From: RUG369 sp050949645
GTDB taxonomy: Bacteria; Planctomycetota; Planctomycetia; Pirellulales; Thermoguttaceae
Direction: 5' to 3'
Assembly (NCBI GenBank): GCA_050949645.1
Contig: JBMNGC010000001.1
Span: 186,001-250,000 of the forward strand
Length of the DNA: 64,000 nt
In this document: positions 8,389 through 17,600 of the stretch, one piece after another
Numbering within the stretch: position 1 is the stretch's first letter
Layout: each line of letters starts with the position of its first letter
The notes under the pieces: generated by a model
The model's database searches: none
The model's input: the letters and a program-made list of their open reading frames with translations, nothing else
What the model was told of the DNA's origin: nothing
Program-made: the position numbers and the translations under genes

Positions 8389-10314
8389 ATGTCAAAATTT
8401 TTTAACTTTGCAACGATCATGGCGATCGTCTTGACGAGGATGGCAGTTCCGATGACTTACGCTCAAAATCTCGACGAAAACGGCGCGCTGCCGCGCGCTA
8501 CCCCGGAATCAGTCGGCGTCTCGTCTGTTGACCTCGTTGAAACGCTCAAGGCGTTCGACGAGAAAATAACGCGCGTTGATAGCGTTATGATTCTCCGTGA
8601 CGGAAAGGTCATCTGCGAGGCGTGGCGTTCGCCCGCGTCTCCGACCGAACCGCATCCAGTCTATTCTCTGAGCAAGAGCGTTGCGGCGACCGCGATCGGA
8701 TTTGCCGTCGACGAGGGAAAGATGACGTTAGATCAGAAGATCGTCGATATCTTTCCGGAAGACGTTCCGGAGAACGTCGACGAGAATCTCACCAAGGCAA
8801 CGATCCGCGATCTCCTCATGATGGCGTGCGGTCACGAGTCTGAACCTCCGCGTTCTCACAATGCTCAGGCGTTCTACGACCTTGAAGGCCCGAAGACGAC
8901 GCCCGATCTTCCGACGTGGGCGCAGGCATTCATGCGTCAACCGACCCCTTTCGAACCAGGAACGCATTTTACGTATAACACCGTCGGAACCTACATGGCG
9001 TCGGCGGCGCTTGAGAGGAGCGTAGGCGAGGAGTTGACCGATTTCCTTATGCCGCGTCTCTTCGAACCCCTTCAGATTGCCAGGCCGGTTTGGGAAAAGT
9101 CTCCCGAAGGATACACCAAGGGAGGCACCGGGCTGTACCTCACTACGGAAGATATTGCGAAATTCGGTCAGTTCTACCTTCAAAAGGGCGTCTGGAACGG
9201 CGAACGGTTGCTTTCTGAAGAATGGGTAAAGGAAGCGACGCGGAAGCAGATATCTACCGGCGATGAAACGAACAACAGTACGATGGGTTACGGGTACCAG
9301 TTCTGGCGGTGCGTGAAGAACGCGTATCGCGGGGATGGGAAATATGCGCAGCTCTGCGTTATTATGCCAGATCAGAACGCCGTCGTAGCGATCACGTCTG
9401 ACTCCAGTCAGGCGGGCGAAACGCTCGATATCGTCTTCGATTTGCTCGTTCCTAAGATGCAGGACGCCCCGTTGCCGGAGAACCCCGAGGGCGTTGCGAA
9501 GCTTCGCGATTTCGAAAAGTCGCTCAAGCCGAAGGAGGGCGCGTCCGGAAGTCAGCTCGTATCTTGCGCGATCCACAATGACGCGCTTGATCAAGATATG
9601 CGCTATATCGTCTATCTTCCGAACGGTTATCTGACGAGTTCCATGAGCTTTCCGGTCTTGTATCTCCTCCACGGACTTTCGGACGATGAAAAGACCTGGT
9701 CAAGCCTGGAAAAGGGTCAGTTAAAGCGAATCTGCGACGAATATTTTGCCGAACGACCCGAGCAGAAACGTATTATTATTATGCCTGACGCACGCGCTAC
9801 GTGGTATCGCGACGCCGTCGACGGCCCTGATCAGTACGAGACGTTCTTCTTTAACGAATTCATTCCGCATGTCGAAAAAGAATTTCGTTGCCAAACGGAT
9901 CGTGAATCGCGAGCGATTGCCGGACTCTCGATGGGCGGTTATGGAACGTTTCTCTACGCGTTGCGTCGTCCCGATATGTTCAGCGCAGCGTATGGCATGA
10001 GCCCCGCGGTTTCCTATGGCCAGAATCGTCCTCAGCGCAACGAGGTCGGTTCGGACGAAGAATTCGAGAAACAGATGGAGTGGGCGCGTCGCAACGACGT
10101 CTTCCTCATGCTCGATTCCTATCAGGATAAGGAAGCGGTTCGCTTCATGGTCGACTGCGGCGACGACGACTTCTGCCTGCCCGGCGCGTTCGGATTCTTC
10201 ATGAAGTCGCGTCAGCTCGGGATCCCCTGCGAGCTTCGCGTCCGCGACGGCGTGCACAGCTGGAATTACTGGCGCGATTCTCTGCCGCAGGCGCTTGATT
10301 TCATCATGAACTGA
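8389..10314 (+). CDS. Secreted fusion: class C beta-lactamase-like serine hydrolase + esterase D-type esterase
   Basis: The protein (642 residues from ATG 8389, preceded by GGAGG at 7-8 nt; a TTG two codons upstream is rejected) begins with a signal peptide ending near TYAQN. Residues about 40-385 form a penicillin-binding-protein/class C beta-lactamase-like domain: SxxK in YSLSKSVAAT (about residue 94), the Tyr motif in HFTYNTVGTY (about 195), and GGTGLYLTTEDIAKFG. Residues about 395-640 form an esterase-D/antigen 85-like alpha/beta hydrolase with LLHGLSDDEKTW, nucleophile Ser in GLSMGGYGTF (about 516), and a likely catalytic His in RDGVHSWNYW. Both halves are common in planctomycetes as separate carbohydrate-esterase-like proteins. 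The joined form suggests two ester or amide cleavage steps on one extracellular substrate (inference). A strong terminator follows. Confidence 0.88.
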   Translation: MSKFFNFATIMAIVLTRMAVPMTYAQNLDENGALPRATPESVGVSSVDLVETLKAFDEKITRVDSVMILRDGKVICEAWRSPASPTEPHPVYSLSKSVAATAIGFAVDEGKMTLDQKIVDIFPEDVPENVDENLTKATIRDLLMMACGHESEPPRSHNAQAFYDLEGPKTTPDLPTWAQAFMRQPTPFEPGTHFTYNTVGTYMASAALERSVGEELTDFLMPRLFEPLQIARPVWEKSPEGYTKGGTGLYLTTEDIAKFGQFYLQKGVWNGERLLSEEWVKEATRKQISTGDETNNSTMGYGYQFWRCVKNAYRGDGKYAQLCVIMPDQNAVVAITSDSSQAGETLDIVFDLLVPKMQDAPLPENPEGVAKLRDFEKSLKPKEGASGSQLVSCAIHNDALDQDMRYIVYLPNGYLTSSMSFPVLYLLHGLSDDEKTWSSLEKGQLKRICDEYFAERPEQKRIIIMPDARATWYRDAVDGPDQYETFFFNEFIPHVEKEFRCQTDRESRAIAGLSMGGYGTFLYALRRPDMFSAAYGMSPAVSYGQNRPQRNEVGSDEEFEKQMEWARRNDVFLMLDSYQDKEAVRFMVDCGDDDFCLPGAFGFFMKSRQLGIPCELRVRDGVHSWNYWRDSLPQALDFIMN

Positions 10315-10334
10315 TCGTGGCTCAAGAGACTGTT

Positions 10335-10382
10335 CCTTCATATGACCGCTAGTAGTTAGCGGTCATATGAAGGATTTTTTTT
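10335..10382. terminator. Strong terminator, probably bidirectional
   Basis: A perfect 16-bp stem (10335-10350 with 10358-10373) has a 7-nt loop and is followed on the plus strand by eight T residues. It sits between the convergent esterase fusion and zinc-ribbon membrane protein genes. The T-run abuts the stop codon of the minus-strand gene at 10381. Confidence 0.9.
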
Positions 10383-11169
10383 ATTTCCACTCGGCGCCGC
10401 GGATAAGCCCGACCTGCTTGTTCGATTCTTTTGCAAAGAGCGCGTAGAGAGCGACGATGAGTGAAACAAGCGCGACAATACCGAATCCGGCGGCGGTGAG
10501 GAGATACCTCGTTTTGATTGCGTCGTAGTTTTCATAGAACGCGTCGCTCATTTCGATCTCCTTGAGATTTTCGAAATATTCGATCGTCACGAAGTTACTC
10601 ATACGGTCGATGAGTTCGTCGTCAACGAGGTAAACGCGTCTATCCGGATCGCTGTAATCGGTGAAATAGAAGAAGTTATAGTCGGTTATGCTGACGGGGG
10701 TCGTATCGCGTTGGATTCTGCGCCCGTCGCTAAGTTGATAATCAACCTGCTTAAAGAAGACGGCGACGGGCGGCGGCGTCCTGAGCCAGTTGCAAGCGAC
10801 AAACGTACTCGCGATGCAGAAGAGGGAAGCGACGACAAAGAGGCCTCGGCGACGCGCGGAGAGTTTACGTCTTTCCTTCGGCTGTCCTGCTGAGTCTGCC
10901 GTCGTCGAGCTGGGAGTATCAGAAACGCTCGACGTCGTTTTGCGATCGGCGTCCTCGCCGGGCGCCGCTTCCGTTGGCTGCTCGTCTTTCTTTTCGGATT
11001 CTTCGTCGTCTGAGGCTTCGTCCCAAGGTTGTAGACGTTTGATCCTCATCATCGTGGGAATCTTGACCTTCGTTCCGCACTCGCAGAAGATCATGCCGCC
11101 CGCCTGACCCGTTTCGACAGGATGGACGCGACCGCAATTTTCGCATGGCAGTTGATATCGAACGCTCAT
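10381..11169 (-). CDS. Zinc-ribbon-like membrane protein of unknown function
   Basis: This 262-residue protein starts at ATG 11169, preceded by AGAGGA; a longer frame to 11262 lacks this signal. The N-terminus has four cysteines in a zinc-ribbon arrangement (CENCG near residue 8 and CECG near residue 27). It is followed by an acidic Ser/Thr/Glu linker (about residues 50-95), a transmembrane helix (RRGLFVVASLFCIAST), a ~110-residue extracytoplasmic region with FYFTDYSDPDRR, and a second transmembrane helix near the C-terminus (FGIVALVSLIVALYALF). Planctomycete genomes contain many such proteins with a cytoplasmic zinc ribbon and membrane anchor. I do not recognise a family or function. Confidence 0.8.
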   Translation of the reverse strand: MSVRYQLPCENCGRVHPVETGQAGGMIFCECGTKVKIPTMMRIKRLQPWDEASDDEESEKKDEQPTEAAPGEDADRKTTSSVSDTPSSTTADSAGQPKERRKLSARRRGLFVVASLFCIASTFVACNWLRTPPPVAVFFKQVDYQLSDGRRIQRDTTPVSITDYNFFYFTDYSDPDRRVYLVDDELIDRMSNFVTIEYFENLKEIEMSDAFYENYDAIKTRYLLTAAGFGIVALVSLIVALYALFAKESNKQVGLIRGAEWK

Positions 11170-12819
11170 ATAATTCCTCTTCGTTTCTTCGAGTCGAACT
11201 CCTCTCGCCGTCGACGCAGGGACAAATATAACGTAAAATAGCCTCGGAACGACCGACCTCAACGTTTCGCGCGGCGCGCCTGAGCAAAAACGCCTCTTGA
11301 CTTTAGAGTTGCGCTTTAATCGCCGTTTCCGGAGAAGGCTCGAAATCTAACAGTCTCCCATTATACCGTTCGGTAAAAGCTGGTAAAGAGAATGCGCGAC
11401 GTTCCAACGTTGACTTTCTCGGGGCGTTCTACGTTCTAAGTAAAGCGTAGAAGCCCGTATGAAAAGGGGGACGGTCTTTTTCTTTGCAAAAAACTTCGTC
11501 GGACGGCGATATCGGACCAGCTCGACGCAAAGCTTAAATCTCTCCCCGACGCCGTCGACGCAGAGATTTTACAGCGCTTAGCGCCCTTCATGTATCGTCA
11601 TTTCTTTACGGAGGTTAAAGGGTTCAATCTGTCCAGACGACGTCTGCGTTGGGCGTCGGATGAAAAGAGGAAAAGATTACTTAAACTCCGGTAGCTGCAT
11701 ACGATCCGCGCGGAAGAGAGTCTTGAACGGATATTACGTGAAATCGGGAATTAGTAGGAAAAGAAGAGTAATCTCGGTTGCGAGCGTAACCCTTTAATTA
11801 TCCCTTACGAACAGATTTTTCCAAATTACCATTGATCTTTGCTGCGTCATTGCTTACAAGAGTATGGGCGTTTGAGAATGCGCCTCAGTATTTTGATCGG
11901 AGAGACCATGCAATCAGGCGGTTTTAATCTTGGGTTTAACGATATTTATGACCGAAACTATTCCTTACAGGGGACGAACTTCAATTTCCCCTCGAATTAT
12001 CGCAGACAATTCAACCACTTATGCGAGGCGTTTCGGTTCTCTTTCTCTTCAACGGCAACATTATCAATGTAGAATGCGTAATTTTTAATTCGGCGGCAGT
12101 ATTTTTAATAAAATTACGCATAATTGAGAAATTTTTGCATGGTCGACGACTTTTCGTGCGTATTATATGCATGACGAATAACGTCAATCCCCCGTCGCAG
12201 AAATAATTTCTTTCGTAAACCGTGAGAAAACAGTTTCGACTCGTCTCTAGCGGGGGGGGCGAAAGAAACGTCGCGACTAAAGGGTTTTAATCGTTTTAAT
12301 CGATATAACCGTCATAATCGTTAAGATTTTTCAAAAAAACCAAGGAGATGTGTTGAAATTGAGCAGAAATGTGATAAACTAGGGTATCATACTGTCGTCG
12401 TTTGTATGAGGAAGGATAGGGTTTCGATTCGGTCGTTGGGAGGGGCCCGGTTCGGATCCTGTTTTCTCAAGACACTTCCCCATGTATTGTATCGAAGGGT
12501 TGCGGATTGCTTCGAACGCGTTTTTCTGTTTGGTGGTGGGAGCTTCTGGACAGATAAGAAACGCGGTTTACTTGGGGGTTGGCGCTTGTGTTGAAAAATT
12601 GCGACGTTGCGATTCTGTTGGCAGTTTTTCAAGTCAAGCGTGAAAAACTCGTCGAGTTGTCGCCATTCCTTCTAGTTTGGCGGCGGTTTCGTCGATTACT
12701 TAGGGGATTTCCGCGCGTCCCTGCGGGGAGAGTTGACGATAAACGTCCGAGCGCGCGTCTTTCAAAGCGAGCGCTCGGTTAGTGCGTCGTTCAATCTTAT
12801 TTCTATCAGGAGCATAGTT
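11170..12819. other. 1.6-kb gene-poor region upstream of the sigma factor
   Basis: No complete gene is convincing here. A frame open from about 11440 to a TAG at 11692-11694 (plus) encodes a coding-like segment (SLPDAVDAEILQRLAPF, then a basic end) but has no in-frame start with a ribosome binding site; it may be a gene remnant. The block 12040-12350 is AT-rich with repeated TAATCG-like words around 12285-12325. A possible promoter, TTGAAA (12353-12358), a 16-bp gap, then TAAACT (12375-12380), would give the sigma gene a leader of more than 400 nt. Small frames at 12406-12594 and 12579-12782 have no support. Confidence 0.45.
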
Positions 12820-14418
12820 TTGTACGAAGAAGACGCTTACGACGAAAACAAAGATTCGGCTACCTCTTATGAAGAGGACGATATTTTCGCCTACACCAGG
12901 GGGAATATTGATCAGGAAGACGAATCTGACGGCGCGTACGGCGGCGATTTCGATTCCGACCAGGACGATGACGCCGACGATACGAAGGTACGTGCCAAGA
13001 AGCGTAAAGTTTCTGTCGTGGAGGAAGACGACGGCTTTGTTGGAACGGACGATCCCGTGCGTCAGTACTTGACGGAGATGGGAAAGTTCCCGCTTCTTGA
13101 GCGCGAGAAGGAGCTGCGCCTTGCCAAGACGATTGAAAAGTCTCGCCTCAAATTTAGAGCGAGGCTTCTTGAATGCGATTATGTCATGCAGATAGCGGTT
13201 CGAACGCTGTGCCGCGTGCGTGACAAAGACATTCCCGCGAGTAAGAATCTCAAGAGCGCCGACGGCTCTAAGTCGAAAAAAGACGGTAAGGATAATCGCC
13301 TCGCGCGTTTCCCAGCCGATCTTCAGACTCTTGACCGGATGCTTGCGCGTAACCGCGAGGACTACTTTGTAGCGACGTGCAAAACGCAACCGCGCGAGGT
13401 CCGCGAGAAAGCGTGGCGTGATTTGGCGTATCGACGTCGTCGCGCCGTTCGCCTTGTTGAAGAACTCGGGCTCCGCGGTCAGCGCATTGAAAGCACGTTT
13501 AGCACGCTTGAACGTTATAGCGCGCGCGTTGACGAGCTTCAGAGAGAGATTCAGGCGAGTCGCGCGGCGAATCGTCCGCCCGAGGAACGCTTCCTGTGGA
13601 TCATGGAATATCGCAATATTCTTCAGTTGACGCTGGAGACGCCGACGAGCTTGCGCAACCGCGTTCGAGACGCGCGGCGTATCTTCGCCGAATATCAGGA
13701 AGCGAAACAAGGACTGTCGAAGGGTAACCTTCGTTTGGTTATTTCAATTGCCAAGCGATACCGAAATCGCGGTCTGACGTTCCTTGATCTCATTCAAGAA
13801 GGCAACGCCGGTCTCATGCGCGCGGTCGATAAGTTCGAGCATCGTCGCGGCTTTAAGTTCTGCACGTACGCAACCTGGTGGATTCGACAGGCGATCACTC
13901 GCGCTGTCGCTGACCAGAGTCGTACGATTCGGATTCCGGTTCATATGTCCGAAACGATGCACGCTTTCCGTTCCAAGACGCGCGAGCTCACGCAGCAGCT
14001 TGGACGCGAGCCTTCGATCGAGGAGATTGCGACCGCTTCCGAATCGACGATTGCCGAGACGAATCGTATCCTGCAGATGGCGCGCTTCCCCATCAGTTTG
14101 GACCGTCCCGTCGGCAGTAGCGAGGATAGCCACTTCGTCGAAATGATTCCCGACGTCGCTTCCACTAATCCTTCGGACCAGGCCCAGATTATCAATCTTC
14201 GCCGGCGACTCAATAAGGTCCTCAAGACCTTGAGCTACCGCGAGCGCGAGATTATCAAGCTCCGTTACGGGCTCGGCGACGGCCATTCCTATACGCTTGA
14301 GGAAGTCGGACACATCTTTAAAGTTACCAGAGAGCGTATCCGACAGATCGAAGCGAAGGCGGTTAAGAAGCTTCAGCAGCCTGCTCGCAGCAAGGAACTC
14401 GTCGGCTTCCTTGACTGA
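12820..14418 (+). CDS. rpoD: RpoD-type primary-like sigma-70 factor
   Basis: This gene encodes a 532-residue sigma factor. The start is taken as TTG 12820 because AGGAG lies at 12808-12812, 7 nt upstream; the in-frame ATG-less extension to 12733 is less likely. Residues 1-~70 are strongly acidic (Asp/Glu-rich), in the place of region 1.1. Region 1.2 follows (DDPVRQYLTEMGKFPLL). A ~200-residue insert, characteristic of planctomycete sigma factors, separates it from region 2 (GNLRLVISIAKRYRNRGL, then FKFCTYATWWIRQAITRA, the -10 recognition and melting helices). Region 3 follows, then region 4 with the -35-binding helix-turn-helix (YTLEEVGHIFKVTRERIRQ). It directs core RNA polymerase to promoters. 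A perfect terminator follows. Being the housekeeping factor is inferred from the full region set. Confidence 0.93.
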   Translation: MYEEDAYDENKDSATSYEEDDIFAYTRGNIDQEDESDGAYGGDFDSDQDDDADDTKVRAKKRKVSVVEEDDGFVGTDDPVRQYLTEMGKFPLLEREKELRLAKTIEKSRLKFRARLLECDYVMQIAVRTLCRVRDKDIPASKNLKSADGSKSKKDGKDNRLARFPADLQTLDRMLARNREDYFVATCKTQPREVREKAWRDLAYRRRRAVRLVEELGLRGQRIESTFSTLERYSARVDELQREIQASRAANRPPEERFLWIMEYRNILQLTLETPTSLRNRVRDARRIFAEYQEAKQGLSKGNLRLVISIAKRYRNRGLTFLDLIQEGNAGLMRAVDKFEHRRGFKFCTYATWWIRQAITRAVADQSRTIRIPVHMSETMHAFRSKTRELTQQLGREPSIEEIATASESTIAETNRILQMARFPISLDRPVGSSEDSHFVEMIPDVASTNPSDQAQIINLRRRLNKVLKTLSYREREIIKLRYGLGDGHSYTLEEVGHIFKVTRERIRQIEAKAVKKLQQPARSKELVGFLD

Positions 14419-14449
14419 CGGCGTCGGCGCTACGATTCACTAAGAAAAT

Positions 14450-14488
14450 AAGACCGAGACGAGATCAATCGTCTCGGTCTTTCTTTTT
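14450..14488 (+). terminator. Rho-independent terminator of the sigma gene
   Basis: A perfect 13-bp stem (14450-14462 with 14469-14481) has a 6-nt loop and a T-rich tail (TCTTTTTT). It lies 32 nt after the sigma factor stop codon. Confidence 0.92.
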
Positions 14489-14523
14489 TGTATCGACGTT
14501 GAGAGAAACGACGTCGACATTAA

Positions 14524-14612
14524 GAAACCGCAGACCCGACGAGCGTCCGATCTGCGGTTCTTCATTTTAAGGAACGCGAGGGTCGGACGGTTTAGGACCC
14601 TCGTGGATTCCG
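14524..14612 (-). terminator. Tandem hairpins after the beta-galactosidase gene
   Basis: Two inverted repeats lie just past the stop of the minus-strand gene. One pairs CGAGGGTC (14577-14584) with GACCCTCG (14596-14603). The other pairs AACCGCAGA (14526-14534) with TCTGCGGTT (14551-14559). The following T-runs are short and interrupted, so termination is plausible rather than certain. Confidence 0.5.
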
Positions 14613-14614
14613 CG

Positions 14615-17600
14615 TTATTTGGTTTCCTGAACGAGGATCTCGTAGGAGTAACTCTTGTCGCTTAGGCGGAACTGCGGGTAGGGTTGAGCGCCCCAGGCCT
14701 GGTCGCCGCCGACTCCCTGTCCCAGAAGATCCACGTTGAGGACGGCAAAATCTCGTGGCGGAAGTTGCCAATGATGCTCGACAGATTCGAGGTCGCGGTT
14801 AAGCGCTCGCCTGACGGACGCCGTGATCGTCGCCGTTCCATTCGCGTCCGTCTTGACGCCATTGGCGTCGAGCGCGGTCACGCGGAGCTTTGTCCCGTCC
14901 TTGCCGGTCACTTCGATCCATCGGCAATCGCAGCGCGCGCCGAATTCACACGGTTTAGAGTAGCAGAAGACGGACATGTCGTCCACGGTTGTCTTGTAGA
15001 GCCCAACTGGCGAACCGTCTTTACGGTCCCAGTAGTTTTCTTCGGGGCCTCGACCGTAGTACTCGACCTGTGAATCGCCGTCAACGAAGAAGTAGGCGCC
15101 GAATCTCAGAGGATCAGGGAGATTCTCTCCCTTGACGATCGAGAACGCCAGTTTATACATCCCGTTTTCTCCAAGAGAGACCTTTTCCGAGATCGTTGCG
15201 TCGATCGAGGCAAATTCGCCAGAACGTTCGAAAACGCCCGGAGACAATTCCTTGAGCGGATTCCAGTCAATCTCGAAGCCCGCATTGCGCCACACGCCTT
15301 GGCGACCGCTCATATTATAGCCTCGGTCGCTATCTGTCGGGGCGCGCCAGAAGTCGAGCTGCACCTTGTCGAGGATTGTCGCCGCAAGCTCGGCGCCATT
15401 CTCAGGAGCCGCCGCCTTAAAGACGTCGTCGCCCGGCTCATAGATGGGAAGGCGATACTGTTCCGTTTGGAGTACGAAGCCGGGTTCAAGGAGCGCCTCG
15501 CCGCCGGTCAGAATGACGTCGAAGTTGACTATATATTCTGCGTTCGGTTGATGAGCGTACTGCGTAAACTCGTCGCCCAGCGTGAGGGTACGGGTTTCGC
15601 GAGGTCCGACATTATCGAAGTCGACGCCAGGCTTGTACGTTCTCACAAGCGTCGGGACGCCGTTTTCAAGAAGTGTCGCCTTGATCTCGATATTAGAGAG
15701 ATCTCGGAAGAAGTTGTCGTTTGTCACGGAATATACCGCGCCGGTCGCGTCGTCATCAACGTGAGCGATGAAGACGTTTGCGTAGGAATGTTTGATCTCC
15801 TGGCAAGAGGGGTGCGTCGTGAGATCCGGCGAAACAATGCCGTTCATGCAGAAGTTCCTATCGCTTAAGACGTCGACGGGCCCAAAGTTTCCACCGTAGC
15901 CGTAATAAACGTCGTCCGTTTGCGTTATGCTCGCCTCATTGAAATCGACAAACAGTTGCAGTCCGTCGCGGTTATCGCGATCGGCAAAGTTCTGGGCGAT
16001 CTCTTCGCTAGAAAGAGCGCGATCATACGCCCGAACCGCGCCGACAAGCGCGCCCACAAGGCGATCCGTGTGATATGAGTTACGGCCGATCTCGACGGGA
16101 TACGGCGACTCGGCGATCGCTTCGGAGCATTGGGTTCTGCCGACTTCCTTTCCGTCAATGTAAAGGATTAACTCTTCGCCGGTGTAAACGCCCGCGACGT
16201 CATGCCAGTTCATGAGCCAATCGTCAACGGTTCCAGAGACGTCGATCCAGCGCGAACCGTTGTGGATATAGAGTTGCGCGCCGTTGTTTTGTTGTTTAAG
16301 CGCATACTGGAAATCAGATTTGCCAATGTAGGGGCCCACTGCGTTCGAGTAGGGACAGACCAGCGCTTCGAGCGTAAACGCTTGTTTTCCAACGAAGTTA
16401 AGTTTTGAAATTTTTTCAGCGTAAGCTGGATAATCAGCGCCGATTCCGGTCGAAGCGGCGTCAGAACCGCCGCCGACAATGGCGTAGCCCTTGAGTCCGA
16501 GCCGGCTCTTCTCGGGCGACGTCTTGCAACCGTTGAAGATCTGACCGATCTCTTCCTTAGCGCCGATGACGCCGACGATTGAGATCGGATACTCGTTCGT
16601 GGAGGCGTCGTCGACCTTTTGGATGGGAACGCGCATCGCGAGTCCCTGGTCGATCCAGTCCCAGATGCAGCCGCCTTGGAGGAGCTCATGCTCTCGGAAC
16701 GCATCCCAGTAGAGAGTGAAGTTGCCATTGGCGTTGCCCATGGCGTGAGCGTATTCGCATAAGATGAGAGGGCGCTTTCCTTCTTCTTTCTGCGCTTCTC
16801 TCTTTGCATAGTCGATACACCCTCCGACAGAGGTATACATCGGGCAGTAGATATCCGTGTTGCGATCCATTCCCGAGCGTTCATACTGGACGGGACGCGT
16901 CGGATCGAACTCCTTAAGCCAATCGTACGTCGCCATGAAGTTGGGACCGTTGCCAGACTCGTTGCCGAGAGACCAGATTATGATGGACGGATGGTTGCGG
17001 TCGCGGTATGCCATACGCTGGGTGCGGTTCATATGCGCGGCGAGCCATTCCGGCGGATTCGCGAGCGATTCTCTACCGTAGCCCATTCCATGCGCTTCGA
17101 TATTCGCTTCATCGATCAGATAGAGACCGTATTTGTCGCAGAGATCGTACCAGCGAGGATCGTCGGGATAATGACTCGTTCGCACCGTGTTGATATTGAG
17201 CTTCTTCATCAACACGACGTCTTTCATCATCTCCTCTTCGGTGATCGCGTGTCCCGTAAACGGGTGATGTTCATGGCGGTTGACGCCCTTAATAAAGATC
17301 GGTTTGTTGTTAACGAGGAGTTGGCCGTCTTTGATTTCGACCTTACGAAATCCGATGTTGAAGGAGGAGTCGAGCGTTTTATTGAAATCGGCGTCGTAAA
17401 GGGCGAGCGTCGCAGGGTAGAGCCATGGAGTTTCTGCCGACCAGAGGAACGGGGATTTTATCGGAATCTCTAAAACAAGAGTCTTTCGCTGACCCGGCGG
17501 AATAAGGAACGTTTCGCTTTCGCCTTCGTGGGGCGAGGCGCCGCCGATCTCCTCCTTAACGTTGACGTTCTTGGGATTGAGCGCGTCGATGGAAAGCGCG

